Part shown: positions 17,331-25,913 of the stretch, piece by piece
Layout of the letters: every line of letters starts with the position of its first letter
Position numbering within the stretch: position 1 is the stretch's first letter
Assembly (NCBI GenBank): GCA_040386075.1
Contig: JAZKGE010000019.1
Coordinates: forward strand, 248,001-312,000
Direction: 5' to 3'
Origin: UBA4416 sp040386075
GTDB lineage: Bacteria; Bacteroidota; Bacteroidia; B-17B0; Aurantibacillaceae
DNA length: 64,000 nucleotides
Translations under genes and position numbers: made by a program
Notes under the pieces: model-generated
The model's input: the letters and a program-made list of their open reading frames with translations, nothing else
Databases searched by the model: none
What the model was told of the DNA's origin: nothing

Positions 17331-17897
17331 TTATTTTGCAACAGTTTTCTTCGACGGATCGTTTTTTTGGTTTGCGTCTTCTTCTGCTTCTTTAATTTTA
17401 CTTTTAATGAAGTTTGTATACTCTATGCTACTTTCAAAAGACTTGCTTTTTTCATTATAATGTATGATCCCTATAGGAAAGTCAAGATAATAGTCATCCA
17501 TCTTCTTTTCCTTGAATAGCACTACTTCAAACTCGAAATTGAAAAGCGATTTAAAGCTTACATTCTCTGGAAGTGTAGTGTAAAATACTACCCAACGTTC
17601 TACAAAACCAGGTTTTGAAACTTTAACGGTGTAATACTCATTTGCTTCAAGCGTAAAGCTGAAATTATGGTCATGATGTTCTACACTTGTTATTTCTATT
17701 TGCTCTAATTCATCATTTTGTTTAAAAAGTCTTACTTCAACGCCGTCAACTGCATAATTTTTTTCATCAAGCACCAGGCCGGTTACTTTTAAACACTCTA
17801 CAGATTGGGTGGTGTCTTTTTTAAGGGGCGCATGAGCATTAGTTAATAGGGGAAGAAAAATAATTCCGATAAATAATTTTTTAATAATTGGTTTCAT
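17331..17897 (-). CDS. Secreted protein with carboxypeptidase-regulatory-like fold, function unknown
   Basis: 188 residues. A signal peptide (MKPIIKKLFIGIIFLPLLTNA) is followed by a domain with the pattern VTGLVLDEKNYAVDGVEVRLF, typical of CarboxypepD_reg-like beta-sandwich domains, continuing to YTVKVSKPGFVERWVVFYT. The C-terminal 60 residues are charged and probably helical (FIKSKIKEAEEDANQK). The start overlaps the end of the receiver-like gene by 17 bases. I cannot assign a function. Confidence 0.68.
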   Translation of the reverse strand: MKPIIKKLFIGIIFLPLLTNAHAPLKKDTTQSVECLKVTGLVLDEKNYAVDGVEVRLFKQNDELEQIEITSVEHHDHNFSFTLEANEYYTVKVSKPGFVERWVVFYTTLPENVSFKSLFNFEFEVVLFKEKKMDDYYLDFPIGIIHYNEKSKSFESSIEYTNFIKSKIKEAEEDANQKNDPSKKTVAK

Positions 17898-18294
17898 AAG
17901 CTGTGTTTTTAAAAATTATAGTTGATATGATCGTTTTCAGGGTGACTAAATAAATGCGTATTCCTTTTACTAATAATTGTTCTTTACCATCCGTATATAT
18001 TAAATTATCAAAAGGAACTAAAGGTTTGTGAATCATTGTATCTGAAAAGGCTACGATCTTTATATCTTTGGTATCGTCATCATTTTTCAATATTCTGGCA
18101 AATACTGTAGCACCTATCTTTTGGGCATTCACATCAACTACAATAAGAAATGGTCGAGACTTAATAATTGCTTCTAAACCCGCTACTGTGCTATTTGCAT
18201 ATTGAACATTCAAACCATCCAGTTGTAAACTTGATGAAACAGCTGTTCTATCTAAAGACCCGTTTTCAATGATCAGGATGTATTGAACTTCCAT
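17881..18294 (-). CDS. Degenerate response-regulator receiver domain protein
   Basis: 137 residues from the ATG at 18294 (MEVQYILIIENGS), preceded by a GGA-rich stretch; an in-frame ATG at 18327 would add 11 basic residues. The fold follows a receiver domain: ILIIEN in place of the usual acidic pair, FLIVVDVNAQ with a possible phospho-acceptor Asp, and IKIVAFSD for strand 4. I do not see the conserved Lys of strand 5 in its usual place. It may therefore be a pseudo-receiver. It lies downstream of the kinase/regulator pair on the same strand, with about 240 bases between that contain repeated AAACYATG motifs. Confidence 0.6.
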   Translation of the reverse strand: MEVQYILIIENGSLDRTAVSSSLQLDGLNVQYANSTVAGLEAIIKSRPFLIVVDVNAQKIGATVFARILKNDDDTKDIKIVAFSDTMIHKPLVPFDNLIYTDGKEQLLVKGIRIYLVTLKTIISTIIFKNTAYETNY

Positions 18295-18433
18295 TTTAGC
18301 TTCCTGTTTATGTTTTGCTTTATACATGAATAATTTTTTAAAGTATTTTATTCAATTATTTATTGTTGCAATACAAAATTAGGTACTTGATACCTGGCAG
18401 GAAATAGTTGTGTAAATGATTGTTATGTCATTG

Positions 18434-18543
18434 AAACTATGACAAACATATATTGTGAATTTAGGGTTTGAAACCATAGAAGTAGCAATGCCATAGTTTA
18501 AGTATGACAGGAATGTGTATGGAAAGACCGGTTTAAACTATGG
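18434..18543. repeat. Cluster of AAACYATG motifs including an 11-bp inverted repeat
   Basis: The motif AAAC(T/C)AT(G/A) occurs at 18434-18441, 18471-18478, reversed at 18491-18498 and again at 18535-18543. The last two belong to an 11-bp inverted repeat, CCATAGTTTAA (18491-18501) and TTAAACTATGG (18533-18543), whose right arm includes the LuxR regulator stop codon. This is upstream of the degenerate receiver gene on the minus strand, so it could be a regulator-binding region or a weak terminator. Confidence 0.35.
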
Positions 18544-19159
18544 AACTATTGATAGCGTAGAGTGTTAGTTCAGCATTATTTTTCATATCCATTTTTTCGA
18601 GCAGGCGGCTACGATAGGTACTTATTGTTGCTACACTCAGAGATAATTCATGGGCAATTTCAGACACTGTTTTTCCGGATGCGATCAATTTCAGTACTTG
18701 TAATTCACGATCAGAAATAAGTTCGTGTTGTTCTTTGCCAAGATCGGCATCTAACCTTGATGCCAATTTCTCAGCAATATTTTGTGAAATGTATTTTTTA
18801 CCGCTAAGAATTACCCTAACGGCGTTTAAAAATTCAGCTCTTGGACAGTCTTTTGTAATGTAACCGTTTCCGCCCACTTTTAATACCCTTAAAGCATATT
18901 GGTTTTCGGGGTGCATACTTAAAATAAGTATCGGCGTTTTATTAGCTTCGGACCGCAATTGTTTCAATACATCCAGACCGGTTTTATCGGGCATAGACAT
19001 ATCCATAATGATAAGGTCCCATTTTTGGGATCTTCCCGTTTTTTCGGCCTGCGTTCCGTTTGAGACCTCTTGAATGGTTGCAGAGGGATATTCTTCGGCA
19101 ACTAACCTTGCCAAACCACTTCTCACTAATTCGTGATCATCAGCTATCAGTATATTCAT
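18533..19159 (-). CDS. NarL/FixJ-type response regulator with LuxR HTH
   Basis: 208 residues. The receiver domain has acidic residues Asp7 and Asp8, phospho-acceptor Asp53 in IIMDMSMP, and the Lys of the ITKD segment. The C-terminal LuxR helix-turn-helix is well conserved: ISDRELQVLKLIASGKTVSE then ATISTYRSRLLEKM. It is a DNA-binding regulator expected to be phosphorylated by the kinase encoded immediately upstream, whose gene it overlaps by 20 bases. Targets are unknown; the motif cluster just downstream is a candidate. Confidence 0.92.
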   Translation of the reverse strand: MNILIADDHELVRSGLARLVAEEYPSATIQEVSNGTQAEKTGRSQKWDLIIMDMSMPDKTGLDVLKQLRSEANKTPILILSMHPENQYALRVLKVGGNGYITKDCPRAEFLNAVRVILSGKKYISQNIAEKLASRLDADLGKEQHELISDRELQVLKLIASGKTVSEIAHELSLSVATISTYRSRLLEKMDMKNNAELTLYAINSSIV

Positions 19160-20618
19160 TTTCCAGTGATAATTTTAATTTAACGCATGTTCCTTGTTTT
19201 ACATTGCCAGTAATTTCCAATTCTCCTTTCAATAACCCAGCCCTTTCCTTCATTCCCAGAATGCCGAGTCTTTTGCTGTTATGTAAATTTTCTTGACTAA
19301 TTCCTTTTCCATTATCATTTATTTCTAAAAATAGCTCGTTTTGGTTTTCTGTTAATAGAACCGACACCTGTTTTGCGTCGGCGTGCCTGTTTATATTAGT
19401 AAGCGATTCCTGCAGGATCCTATACACATGAATGCTAAAATCTTTACTAAACTTTCTTTCTCTGACCTTTGATATAAATCCACATTTAATTCCAGATCTT
19501 TCTTCAAAATCAGCACATTTCCATTCAATGGTTGCTATAAGTCCAAGGTCATCTATTAAAGCCGGCCTGAGATCTGATGATATACGTCTAACGGTATTGA
19601 TGATCCCGTCATTCATATTTAACATTTCCTGAAGCTTATGAATGACCTTTGAGTCGGGATTGGTTTGTTTGTGGAGGACCCAATCAATATCCATTTTTAA
19701 CGCGGTTAATTGTTGACCTAACTCATCATGGATCTCACGAGCTACGCTTTTTCGTTCTTCTTCTCTGATAGATTGAAGGTGGTTGGAAAGTGCAATTAAT
19801 TCCTTGTTTTTTTTGAGGATCTCTTCCTCTGCTTTTTTTCTTTCGGTAACATCACGGAAATTTGAGACAAAAGCATTAACACCCGGTTCGTGTAACAGAT
19901 TAGTTAACGTGCCTTCACACCACAACCAGTTCTTGTTTTTGTGCATGATACGATATTGAAAAGAAAATGATTCACCCGGTTTTTCTAATAAAAGGGTTTT
20001 GTTTTCTCTCAGATCTTTGTGATCATCCGGATGAAAAAAGTCTTTTGAGGATTGAAATAAAAATTCCTGGAGGGAATAACCAAGTACTTTACTGATAGAA
20101 GGACTTCCATAAATAAATTTGCCTTCATAGGTTGTCAGCGTTTTCATATCCGTGCTTTTTTCGATCAATGCCCGAAAGCGTTTTTCATTTTCAGCTATTT
20201 GATTAAGAAATTTTTGTTTTTCTTTTTCCAAACGAAATTTCTCAATAGAATTTAATACAGCGCTGGGTACCCGGTGCAAACGATCTTTGATGATGTAATC
20301 ATCTGCACCTTCCAACATGATCTGAACTGCAAGTTCATCGGTCATGGCAGATGTGATCAGAATGAAAGGAATTTGCATACCTCTTTCTTTCACAATTTGT
20401 AGTGCACTTATTGAATCAAAAGAAGGAAGGGAATGATCAGAGAGAATGATGTCGGGAGAAAATGCAGTTAAAGCGTCTTCAAAATCCTCTCTATTGTCAA
20501 CTACTATTTTTTCAAAACTAATTCCCCCTCTGCTCAGTTCTCTTTCTACTAATTCTGCATCGGATGAAAGGTCTTCCAGATGGAGGATCTTAATTTTGGT
20601 GTTCGCCACTTTTATCAT
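19140..20618 (-). CDS. Receiver-PAS-HisKA_3 histidine kinase
   Basis: 492 residues, soluble (no membrane segment seen). Order: an N-terminal receiver domain (residues about 8-125; Asp61 phospho-acceptor in IILSDHSLP, Lys111 in YIIKD), a PAS/PAC domain (about 145-265), then the HisKA_3 dimerisation region with REIHDELGQQL (phospho-His297) and a HATPase domain (NINRHADAK, INDNGKGIS, LGILGMKERAG). Having the receiver in front of the kinase, not behind, suggests it takes a phosphoryl input or modulates the kinase. It pairs with the LuxR-type regulator directly downstream. A TACATTAG sequence (one mismatch to the -7 box) lies five bases before the ATG. Confidence 0.92.
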   Translation of the reverse strand: MIKVANTKIKILHLEDLSSDAELVERELSRGGISFEKIVVDNREDFEDALTAFSPDIILSDHSLPSFDSISALQIVKERGMQIPFILITSAMTDELAVQIMLEGADDYIIKDRLHRVPSAVLNSIEKFRLEKEKQKFLNQIAENEKRFRALIEKSTDMKTLTTYEGKFIYGSPSISKVLGYSLQEFLFQSSKDFFHPDDHKDLRENKTLLLEKPGESFSFQYRIMHKNKNWLWCEGTLTNLLHEPGVNAFVSNFRDVTERKKAEEEILKKNKELIALSNHLQSIREEERKSVAREIHDELGQQLTALKMDIDWVLHKQTNPDSKVIHKLQEMLNMNDGIINTVRRISSDLRPALIDDLGLIATIEWKCADFEERSGIKCGFISKVRERKFSKDFSIHVYRILQESLTNINRHADAKQVSVLLTENQNELFLEINDNGKGISQENLHNSKRLGILGMKERAGLLKGELEITGNVKQGTCVKLKLSLENEYTDS

Positions 20619-20743
20619 TATCGCTAATGTATTACAAAAGCTTTGCTACTTCAATAGCAATGTGAAAAATTGCTTACAGATGTAAGAAAAAAATAAAAAA
20701 TAGAACGTCAGATATGTTGTAAATATAATTAAAGAAACGGTAT

Positions 20744-21175
20744 TTATACTTTTTCTAAATATTCTTTTAGGGAAATGCCAATGATGTGATTCCAGCCGGC
20801 CGCAAAGTTTTTCTTTGCAAAATCAGCATTGTCGGCAGGGAAAGTTTCAAGCCCTTCATGCGTTAGCTTTAAACGTGTTTTGTCTCCTTCTGCAAATAAT
20901 TCAAATGTTACAAATGATCTTCCGGAAAAACCATCGTATGACCAACTGTATGTTAATTTTTTGCATGTTACAACTTCTGTTATGATGCATACATGCAGGT
21001 ATTGTACGCCATCTTCAGGGCCACCTTTAAATCTAAATTCAAAACCTACCTCAGGTTTAAATTCTTCCAGGTCAAAATACCATTGCTTCATTTCCTGTTT
21101 ATCAGTAATCGCCGTCCATACTTTTTCGACCGGTGCATTAAAAGTTCTTTCGATAATAAAAGATTCTTGTTTCAT
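20744..21175 (-). CDS. SRPBCC (AHSA1-like) domain protein
   Basis: 143 residues, a single START/Bet v1-like domain of the AHSA1 type: FIIERTFNAPVEKVWTAITD at the N-terminus, then MKQWYFDL, a central FRFKGG segment and the C-terminal GWNHIIGISLKEYLEK. Such proteins bind hydrophobic ligands, and the family is frequently encoded next to ArsR regulators, as here. It is the last gene of the ArsR-led group, eight bases downstream of the fused SRPBCC-VOC gene. No ligand can be assigned. Confidence 0.85.
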   Translation of the reverse strand: MKQESFIIERTFNAPVEKVWTAITDKQEMKQWYFDLEEFKPEVGFEFRFKGGPEDGVQYLHVCIITEVVTCKKLTYSWSYDGFSGRSFVTFELFAEGDKTRLKLTHEGLETFPADNADFAKKNFAAGWNHIIGISLKEYLEKV

Positions 21176-21183
21176 GATTATTT

Positions 21184-22152
21184 TTATTTGTTTGTGAAAT
21201 GAAACATCCAGTTAATTCCGAACTTATCTGTGCAACTACCATAGTAAGCCCCAAAGAACATATCTTCTAGAGGCATAGTGATATTCCCTCCGGCTGAAAG
21301 CGCCTCAAACAATTGTTTGGTTTCCTCTCTTGAATCTGGTTCTAAATTAATGTGCATATTGTTCCCTGTATTCAGGGTAAAGCCCATACTTTCTGGCGCA
21401 TCAGTTGCCATTAAAATGTGACCCCCTAAAGTTGGGAGCTCAACATGTAAAACCATTTTTTTTACTTCCTCTGATATAGGAGGATGTCCTGCACTTGCCG
21501 GAATGTCTCCAAATCGTTGAATACCATTGCCATTAAATTCTGTTTTAAACACAGATTTGTAAAAAGTAATTGCCTCTTCAGTATTACCCGGGAAATTTAA
21601 ATAAGTACTTACTCTTGCCATTTTAGTTGTTTTTAATTGTTGTTTAAGTTTAAATCGCGACTGAATGTATGCATCCAGTTGATCAAATGTTTTACCAAAG
21701 CCAATACCCATATTTTCTTTCATACCTGCAAAAGTTGACAGCTCTTCTGCAACTTCTGATAATGGAATGCCGGAAAGCTCTAATGTTGTAACACCATTTT
21801 CTTCAGTAAAGATCCAGGTATTTAATATTTCTTTCGGAAAATTTTCCAGCATTGTTGTTGCAATAATGTTTCCGTTTTCATCTGAAAATGAATTTGTAAA
21901 TACTATTTTTTCAGGCGCCTCAATTTCTTTATAATTGAAAATGCCATACATTTCGTGCCCGTTTGGCATACTCATTTTATAGTGAAATTTTCCACCGGGT
22001 ACTAAGTTTAAACTCAGCACGTCAATTGTGCATCCTTCAGGCCCCCACCAATGCATAAGGTGTTCAGCTTTTGTGAAGGCTTCGAATACTAATTCTCTTG
22101 GCGCATTAACTACTCGTTTAATACGCAATGTGTTTTTTTCTTGTTGATCCAT
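21184..22152 (-). CDS. Fusion of an SRPBCC (AHSA1-like) domain and a PhnB-like VOC domain
   Basis: 322 residues. Residues 1-165 are an SRPBCC domain (IKRVVNAPRELVFEAFT, HWWGPEGCTID, FGKTFDQLDAYI). After a basic linker (KLKQQLKTTK) a second domain begins MARVSTYLNFPGNTEEAITF, which looks like the normal start of a stand-alone PhnB/glyoxalase-like protein and continues to YGSCTDKFGINWMFHF. The two parts usually occur as separate neighbouring genes in ArsR/SRPBCC operons, so this appears to be a fusion by loss of the stop codon between overlapping genes. It lies three bases after the broken SRPBCC gene. Confidence 0.85.
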   Translation of the reverse strand: MDQQEKNTLRIKRVVNAPRELVFEAFTKAEHLMHWWGPEGCTIDVLSLNLVPGGKFHYKMSMPNGHEMYGIFNYKEIEAPEKIVFTNSFSDENGNIIATTMLENFPKEILNTWIFTEENGVTTLELSGIPLSEVAEELSTFAGMKENMGIGFGKTFDQLDAYIQSRFKLKQQLKTTKMARVSTYLNFPGNTEEAITFYKSVFKTEFNGNGIQRFGDIPASAGHPPISEEVKKMVLHVELPTLGGHILMATDAPESMGFTLNTGNNMHINLEPDSREETKQLFEALSAGGNITMPLEDMFFGAYYGSCTDKFGINWMFHFTNK

Positions 22153-22155
22153 TTT

Positions 22156-22613
22156 TTATTTTTTAAATTGTAATAAATAGCTTTGTAGTTTTTCCAGATT
22201 TTGTTTCAAGCCTTCATCAGCTTTGAACATTTTTACAGTTTGTATGAACTCTTCTTTTGTATCAAACAACATATGCCAGTTGATAGAAGTTTTATCTCCC
22301 TGCGATTCAAATACAATAGTTGCTAAAAACTTTGGCCCACTTACATGTTCGTATACTATTTTTTTATATTGAACTATTTCTTTGAATAGGCTTCTGTTCT
22401 TATAATCTACACCATCGGCCCATGCATCACCAGATCCCACGCGCCTTCCGGTTTTACTTCCATTTTTGAAATGGTGTTGGTGAATCCATTTGGTCCTCAC
22501 CAGTTCTTAATATGATCGGGGTGTGTCCATACTTTCCAAACTAATTCAATAGGTGCATTTAACAGGCGCGACATATTTAGTTCGCGATCAGCCGTACTAC
22601 TTTTGTTTTCCAT
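22156..22613 (-). pseudogene. Broken SRPBCC-domain gene: in-frame TGA plus a one-base frameshift
   Basis: The original start is the ATG at 22613, overlapping the arsR end by 17 bases. It reads 38 SRPBCC-like residues ending HPDHIKNW, then codon 39 is TGA (22499-22497) where the family has a second Trp (the fused neighbour reads HWWGPEG). Translation past it continues as GPNGFTNTISKMEVKPEGAW and DLVMHGP, then a single-base loss near 22416-22420 shifts the frame. The family sequence resumes as DGVDYKNRSLFKEI and runs to the stop at 22156. The ORF 22156-22500 that remains open is partly out of frame and is not a native protein. Two independent lesions argue for real decay, not one sequencing error. 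Confidence 0.82.
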
Positions 22614-22938
22614 GTTTCTTTTCTTTTTGAATTTTATCTAAATACGATTCCAAAGCATCGAGTTTACTTTCCCAAAACTGTTTGTATTGTTGCACCCATT
22701 CTGATACTTCATTGAGCTTATCCAGTTTTGCTTCACAGTAGCGTTCCCTGCCTTGTTGTTTAATGGTTATAAGGCCACATTCTTCAAGCACTTTTACATG
22801 TTTGGAAATAGCTGGGCGGCTTATGTCGAAGTTTTCGGCAACAGCATTCAGTGTTAAGGTTTGTATGGCTAGTAAACCCAAAATGGCCCTTCTGGTTGGG
22901 TCGGCTATTGCCTGAAAAGCGTCTCTTCTTATTTCCAT
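22597..22938 (-). CDS. ArsR-family transcriptional regulator
   Basis: 113 residues with a winged helix-turn-helix: FQAIADPTRRAILGLL, then NAVAENFDISRPAISKHVKV (recognition helix) and LITIKQQGRERYC (wing). No metal-binding Cys pair (ELCVCDL-type) is present, so it is of the SRPBCC-associated subgroup and not a metal sensor. It heads the operon of SRPBCC genes and probably represses itself through the two palindromes at 22944-22985, which lie over its own promoter. Confidence 0.92.
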   Translation of the reverse strand: MEIRRDAFQAIADPTRRAILGLLAIQTLTLNAVAENFDISRPAISKHVKVLEECGLITIKQQGRERYCEAKLDKLNEVSEWVQQYKQFWESKLDALESYLDKIQKEKKHGKQK

Positions 22939-22943
22939 AATTT

Positions 22944-22990
22944 GTAACTAAGTGGTTACAAATATAAATGTAACTATTTGGTTACGCAAA
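22944..22990 (-). promoter_or_regulatory. arsR promoter with two GTAAC-N6-GTTAC operators
   Basis: Two 16-bp palindromes, GTAAC-N6-GTTAC, occupy 22944-22959 and 22970-22985, start to start 26 bases apart. On the minus strand an exact -7 box TATATTTG (22966-22959) and a -33 TTTG (22990-22987) are separated by 20 bases. One palindrome fills the spacer and the other sits just downstream of the -7 box. This is the arrangement expected for self-repression by the ArsR dimer. The rest of the gap to 23177 shows no gene. Confidence 0.72.
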
Positions 22991-23177
22991 TTTATTTTAT
23001 ATATTAATGAAAATATCACTATTTGTTAAGCATACTGATGTAAAAAGTCCAAAAAATTTGTCTTTCTTGAGTTGCGTGTCTGACATGCACAAAGTGTATC
23101 CGAAAACCTCTAATTGTCGAATTTTATACTAATTATGAATAGTTATTTTTGATTGTATATCCAACTAAGGCCACCTT

Positions 23178-24017
23178 TTACCGGAAGTTTTTCACTTGCG
23201 GATATATTAATTTAAAAGCATTTGAAACAGCTTGGTGCATTATTGTGGCGTGATTTTCGAAGGGAAGATAATCAAAGGAAACGTTTACGTTTTTGCCCTT
23301 TAAGGTTGTTATTTTTTCAGATAAGAGGTTTGCGTCCACTTCCATAACACGAGGTGTTTTTGTTGGCGTTAAGCCTTCTTTGCCTACGCCAATATAGATA
23401 TCCGTGTTTTCAAATTTTAAAATGGGTTGACTTAACAGGGAACCATTGTTCCACCATAAACTGGGACTAATAATTATGTATTTATTAAAGAGCGAAGGCT
23501 TCTTAAAAAGAATTTCTGTTGCTAGTAAACCCCCTAGGGATTGACCAATAATAGTTTTTGATTTGTTTATCTTATACCTTGCTTGAATGTAAGGCTGTAA
23601 TTCTTTTTCGATAAATGAAATAAACTTGTCAGAATGTCCTGTAGTTGGGTATCTTTTTTTATCTTCTTCTATATTTGTTGGAAAGGTGAAATCTCTTCTT
23701 CTATCAACTGAAGCTATGCCTACAACAATTGACTTGGGAAGCTGATTGATCCATTCGAAACTGTAGAACTGAACAAGCCCGCATACATGTATAAAATCTT
23801 CGTCAGAAGAACCATCTAATAAATAGATAACCGAATACTTCATAGTATCTTTTGGATCATATCCTTCAGGCAAATAGATATTTAATATTCGGTTTTCGTT
23901 TAATTCTTTCGATTGTATTTCATCAATCACGCCAAGTACAAAAGGTTTTGAATTTGATTGTCCAAGAAACACAGTTGCAAAAAAAGTAAGGATAAGGGTT
24001 AGGAATGTTTTTGTCAT
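23178..24017 (-). CDS. Secreted alpha/beta-hydrolase, esterase D/IroE type
   Basis: 279 residues with a signal peptide (cleavage about residue 19, after VFLG). The serine hydrolase nucleophile elbow is GQSLGG (Ser160), with YSVIYLLDGSSDE upstream as in putative esterases of the Fes/IroE and esterase D group, and a C-terminal histidine in FENHATIM. Substrates in this family range from siderophore esters to thioesters, so the role is open. First of a long minus-strand block reading away from the TetR gene; a 30-base gap separates it from the permease gene. Confidence 0.82.
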   Translation of the reverse strand: MTKTFLTLILTFFATVFLGQSNSKPFVLGVIDEIQSKELNENRILNIYLPEGYDPKDTMKYSVIYLLDGSSDEDFIHVCGLVQFYSFEWINQLPKSIVVGIASVDRRRDFTFPTNIEEDKKRYPTTGHSDKFISFIEKELQPYIQARYKINKSKTIIGQSLGGLLATEILFKKPSLFNKYIIISPSLWWNNGSLLSQPILKFENTDIYIGVGKEGLTPTKTPRVMEVDANLLSEKITTLKGKNVNVSFDYLPFENHATIMHQAVSNAFKLIYPQVKNFR

Positions 24018-24047
24018 TATATTATTCTTTAATTAGTTAAATAAAAT

Positions 24048-25517
24048 TTATTTTTTATTGAGCCTCGAATTCTTTTTACCATAGAAAACATATACGATCA
24101 AGCCTATTAACAACCAAATAATTAAACGCAACCAATTTGCCCAGCCAAGACCATAGATCATTGCTAAGCAAATAATGATACCAAGAACAGGAACGAAAGG
24201 CACAAAAGGTGTTTTGAATTCACGTTTAAGATGAGGTGCTTTTTTTCGGAGAATAATTACTGAAATGCTTACCAGGATGAACGCAAAGAGAGTTCCGATA
24301 CTTGTCATGTCGCCAACAATATTGCCCGGAACAAAAGCGGCGAACAATCCTACGATAACAAGAATAACGAAGTTAGCTTTATAAGGCGTATTGTATTTAG
24401 GATGCAGATCGGACAAGAACGCGGGCAATAAACCATCTTTACCCATGATATAAAACACACGGGATTGCCCTAAGAGCATTGCCAGAATAACAGAAGAAAA
24501 ACCTGCAAGGATCGCCACTGTTACCAGTTGCGCAAGCCAACTGTAACCAATCATGTATTTACTGATAGCGAATGCTACGGATGCTTCTTTGCCTTCCGTT
24601 CTGAAATCGCTAACCGTTGCCATCCCAGATAATACATGCGAAAATAAAATGTACAATACCGTACAAACCACTAATGACCCGAGGATGCCAATGGGTAGAT
24701 TTCTTTTAGGGTTCTTTGTCTCCTGCGCAGCTGTGCTTACGACATCAAAACCAATAAAGGCAAAGAAGACGGTGCCGGCAGCACCAAGAATGCCAAGAAT
24801 GCCGCCATAATTATGTGTTGCATTTTGATCGTCGATATATATTGTTGTCTGCGGAATGTAAGGTGTGTGATTGGCAGGATTGATAAAGCCCCAACCTAAC
24901 ACGATAATTAAAAACACGATGCTGACCTTTATAATTACGATAATGCCATTGATAAAAGCAGATTCTTTGGTGCCACGAATTAAAACCAAGCTGATAACAC
25001 ATACAATAAAAATAGCCGGTAAATTGATCATGCCGCGTTCGCCAAGCGCCGACACCTGAAAAGGAGAATGCGAGAACGCATAAGGTACAGGGTTGGTATG
25101 AAAGACATTTACCAATAAATTATTAAAATACTGGCTCCACGAAATACCCAAGGTTGCCGCAGCAACTGCATATTCTAAAATCAAATCCCAACCTATAATC
25201 CATGCCAACAACTCGCCCATTGACGCATAGGTGTAACTATAAGCGCTACCGGAAATAGGAATGGAAGATGCCAACTCTGCATAACAGAAGCCCGTTAATG
25301 CACAACCTAAGGCTGCTATAATAAATCCAATTGTAACCGAAGGACCGGACGAGTTTGCTATGGCCTGGGCAGTGCTTACAAACAAGCCGGAACCTATGAT
25401 ACCACCTATGCCCAAAGCTATGAGCGACCAGGCAGTTAATGTTCGTTTAAAGCCTTTGGCGGGACCTTCGGATTCCTGCAGAATGGCTTCGATTGGTTTT
25501 CTTTTCCAGATTGACAT
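24048..25517 (-). CDS. APC-family amino acid permease
   Basis: 489 residues with about 12-13 membrane segments. The APC signature is at the N-terminus (LIALGIGGIIGSGLFVSTA), with a second conserved stretch FFAFIGFDVVSTAAQETKNP near residue 255, typical of the cationic-amino-acid transporter subfamily. The protein ends in a short basic tail (YGKKNSRLNKK). Likely an inner-membrane amino acid uptake system. Substrate cannot be read from sequence. Confidence 0.9.
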   Translation of the reverse strand: MSIWKRKPIEAILQESEGPAKGFKRTLTAWSLIALGIGGIIGSGLFVSTAQAIANSSGPSVTIGFIIAALGCALTGFCYAELASSIPISGSAYSYTYASMGELLAWIIGWDLILEYAVAAATLGISWSQYFNNLLVNVFHTNPVPYAFSHSPFQVSALGERGMINLPAIFIVCVISLVLIRGTKESAFINGIIVIIKVSIVFLIIVLGWGFINPANHTPYIPQTTIYIDDQNATHNYGGILGILGAAGTVFFAFIGFDVVSTAAQETKNPKRNLPIGILGSLVVCTVLYILFSHVLSGMATVSDFRTEGKEASVAFAISKYMIGYSWLAQLVTVAILAGFSSVILAMLLGQSRVFYIMGKDGLLPAFLSDLHPKYNTPYKANFVILVIVGLFAAFVPGNIVGDMTSIGTLFAFILVSISVIILRKKAPHLKREFKTPFVPFVPVLGIIICLAMIYGLGWANWLRLIIWLLIGLIVYVFYGKKNSRLNKK

Positions 25518-25533
25518 TGAGTGGTTTTAGGGA

Positions 25534-25908
25534 TTAATAAACTGATTGTTCGGAGGTATAGTTACAAAACACTTTTACTGCTTTTGCGTTTTCATTTAAT
25601 TCAAATACTTCGGATGCCATATGACCATTTACCGACGTGTAATAAATAACCACAGTATTTATACCCACAAATACATTGTGCAATTTGAAGTTTAAATCAG
25701 GATAGGATTTAAGACCAATGTTGAAGTACTCTTTGAGCTGCTCTTTATTTGTGATGATCCCCGTATCGTTGAATTTGAGAAGCTGAATAAAGGGTGAGTA
25801 AAAGTTAATGTCGTTTGTATAAAGTTCGATAATGGAATTGATGTTGTGGCTGTTCCAGGACTTAATCCATTCCAAGGCAAATAGCTTTGCTATCTCAGTT
25901 GTGATCAT
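25534..25908 (-). CDS. NTF2-like (SnoaL-type) small protein
   Basis: 124 residues with the cystatin/NTF2-like pattern: ALEWIKSWNSHNINSIIELY at the N-terminus, then DINFYSPF and a C-terminal sheet (VVIYYTSVNGHMASEVFEL). SnoaL-like proteins are small ligand-binding or isomerase-type domains. No catalytic role can be assigned. It sits between the permease and the beta-propeller gene, with gaps of 16 and 5 bases. Confidence 0.75.
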   Translation of the reverse strand: MITTEIAKLFALEWIKSWNSHNINSIIELYTNDINFYSPFIQLLKFNDTGIITNKEQLKEYFNIGLKSYPDLNFKLHNVFVGINTVVIYYTSVNGHMASEVFELNENAKAVKVFCNYTSEQSVY

Positions 25909-25913
25909 ATAAA

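Noticed and set aside
22497..22499. TGA read as tryptophan or selenocysteine in the SRPBCC gene
   Set aside because: TGA serves as a stop in other genes here (for example the his leader), Trp codons elsewhere in this gene are TGG, and a second lesion (frameshift) lies downstream, so decay is the simpler explanation.
22991..23177. Small gene between arsR and the esterase
   Set aside because: No ORF with a plausible start, and no tRNA-like or stable hairpin structure seen.
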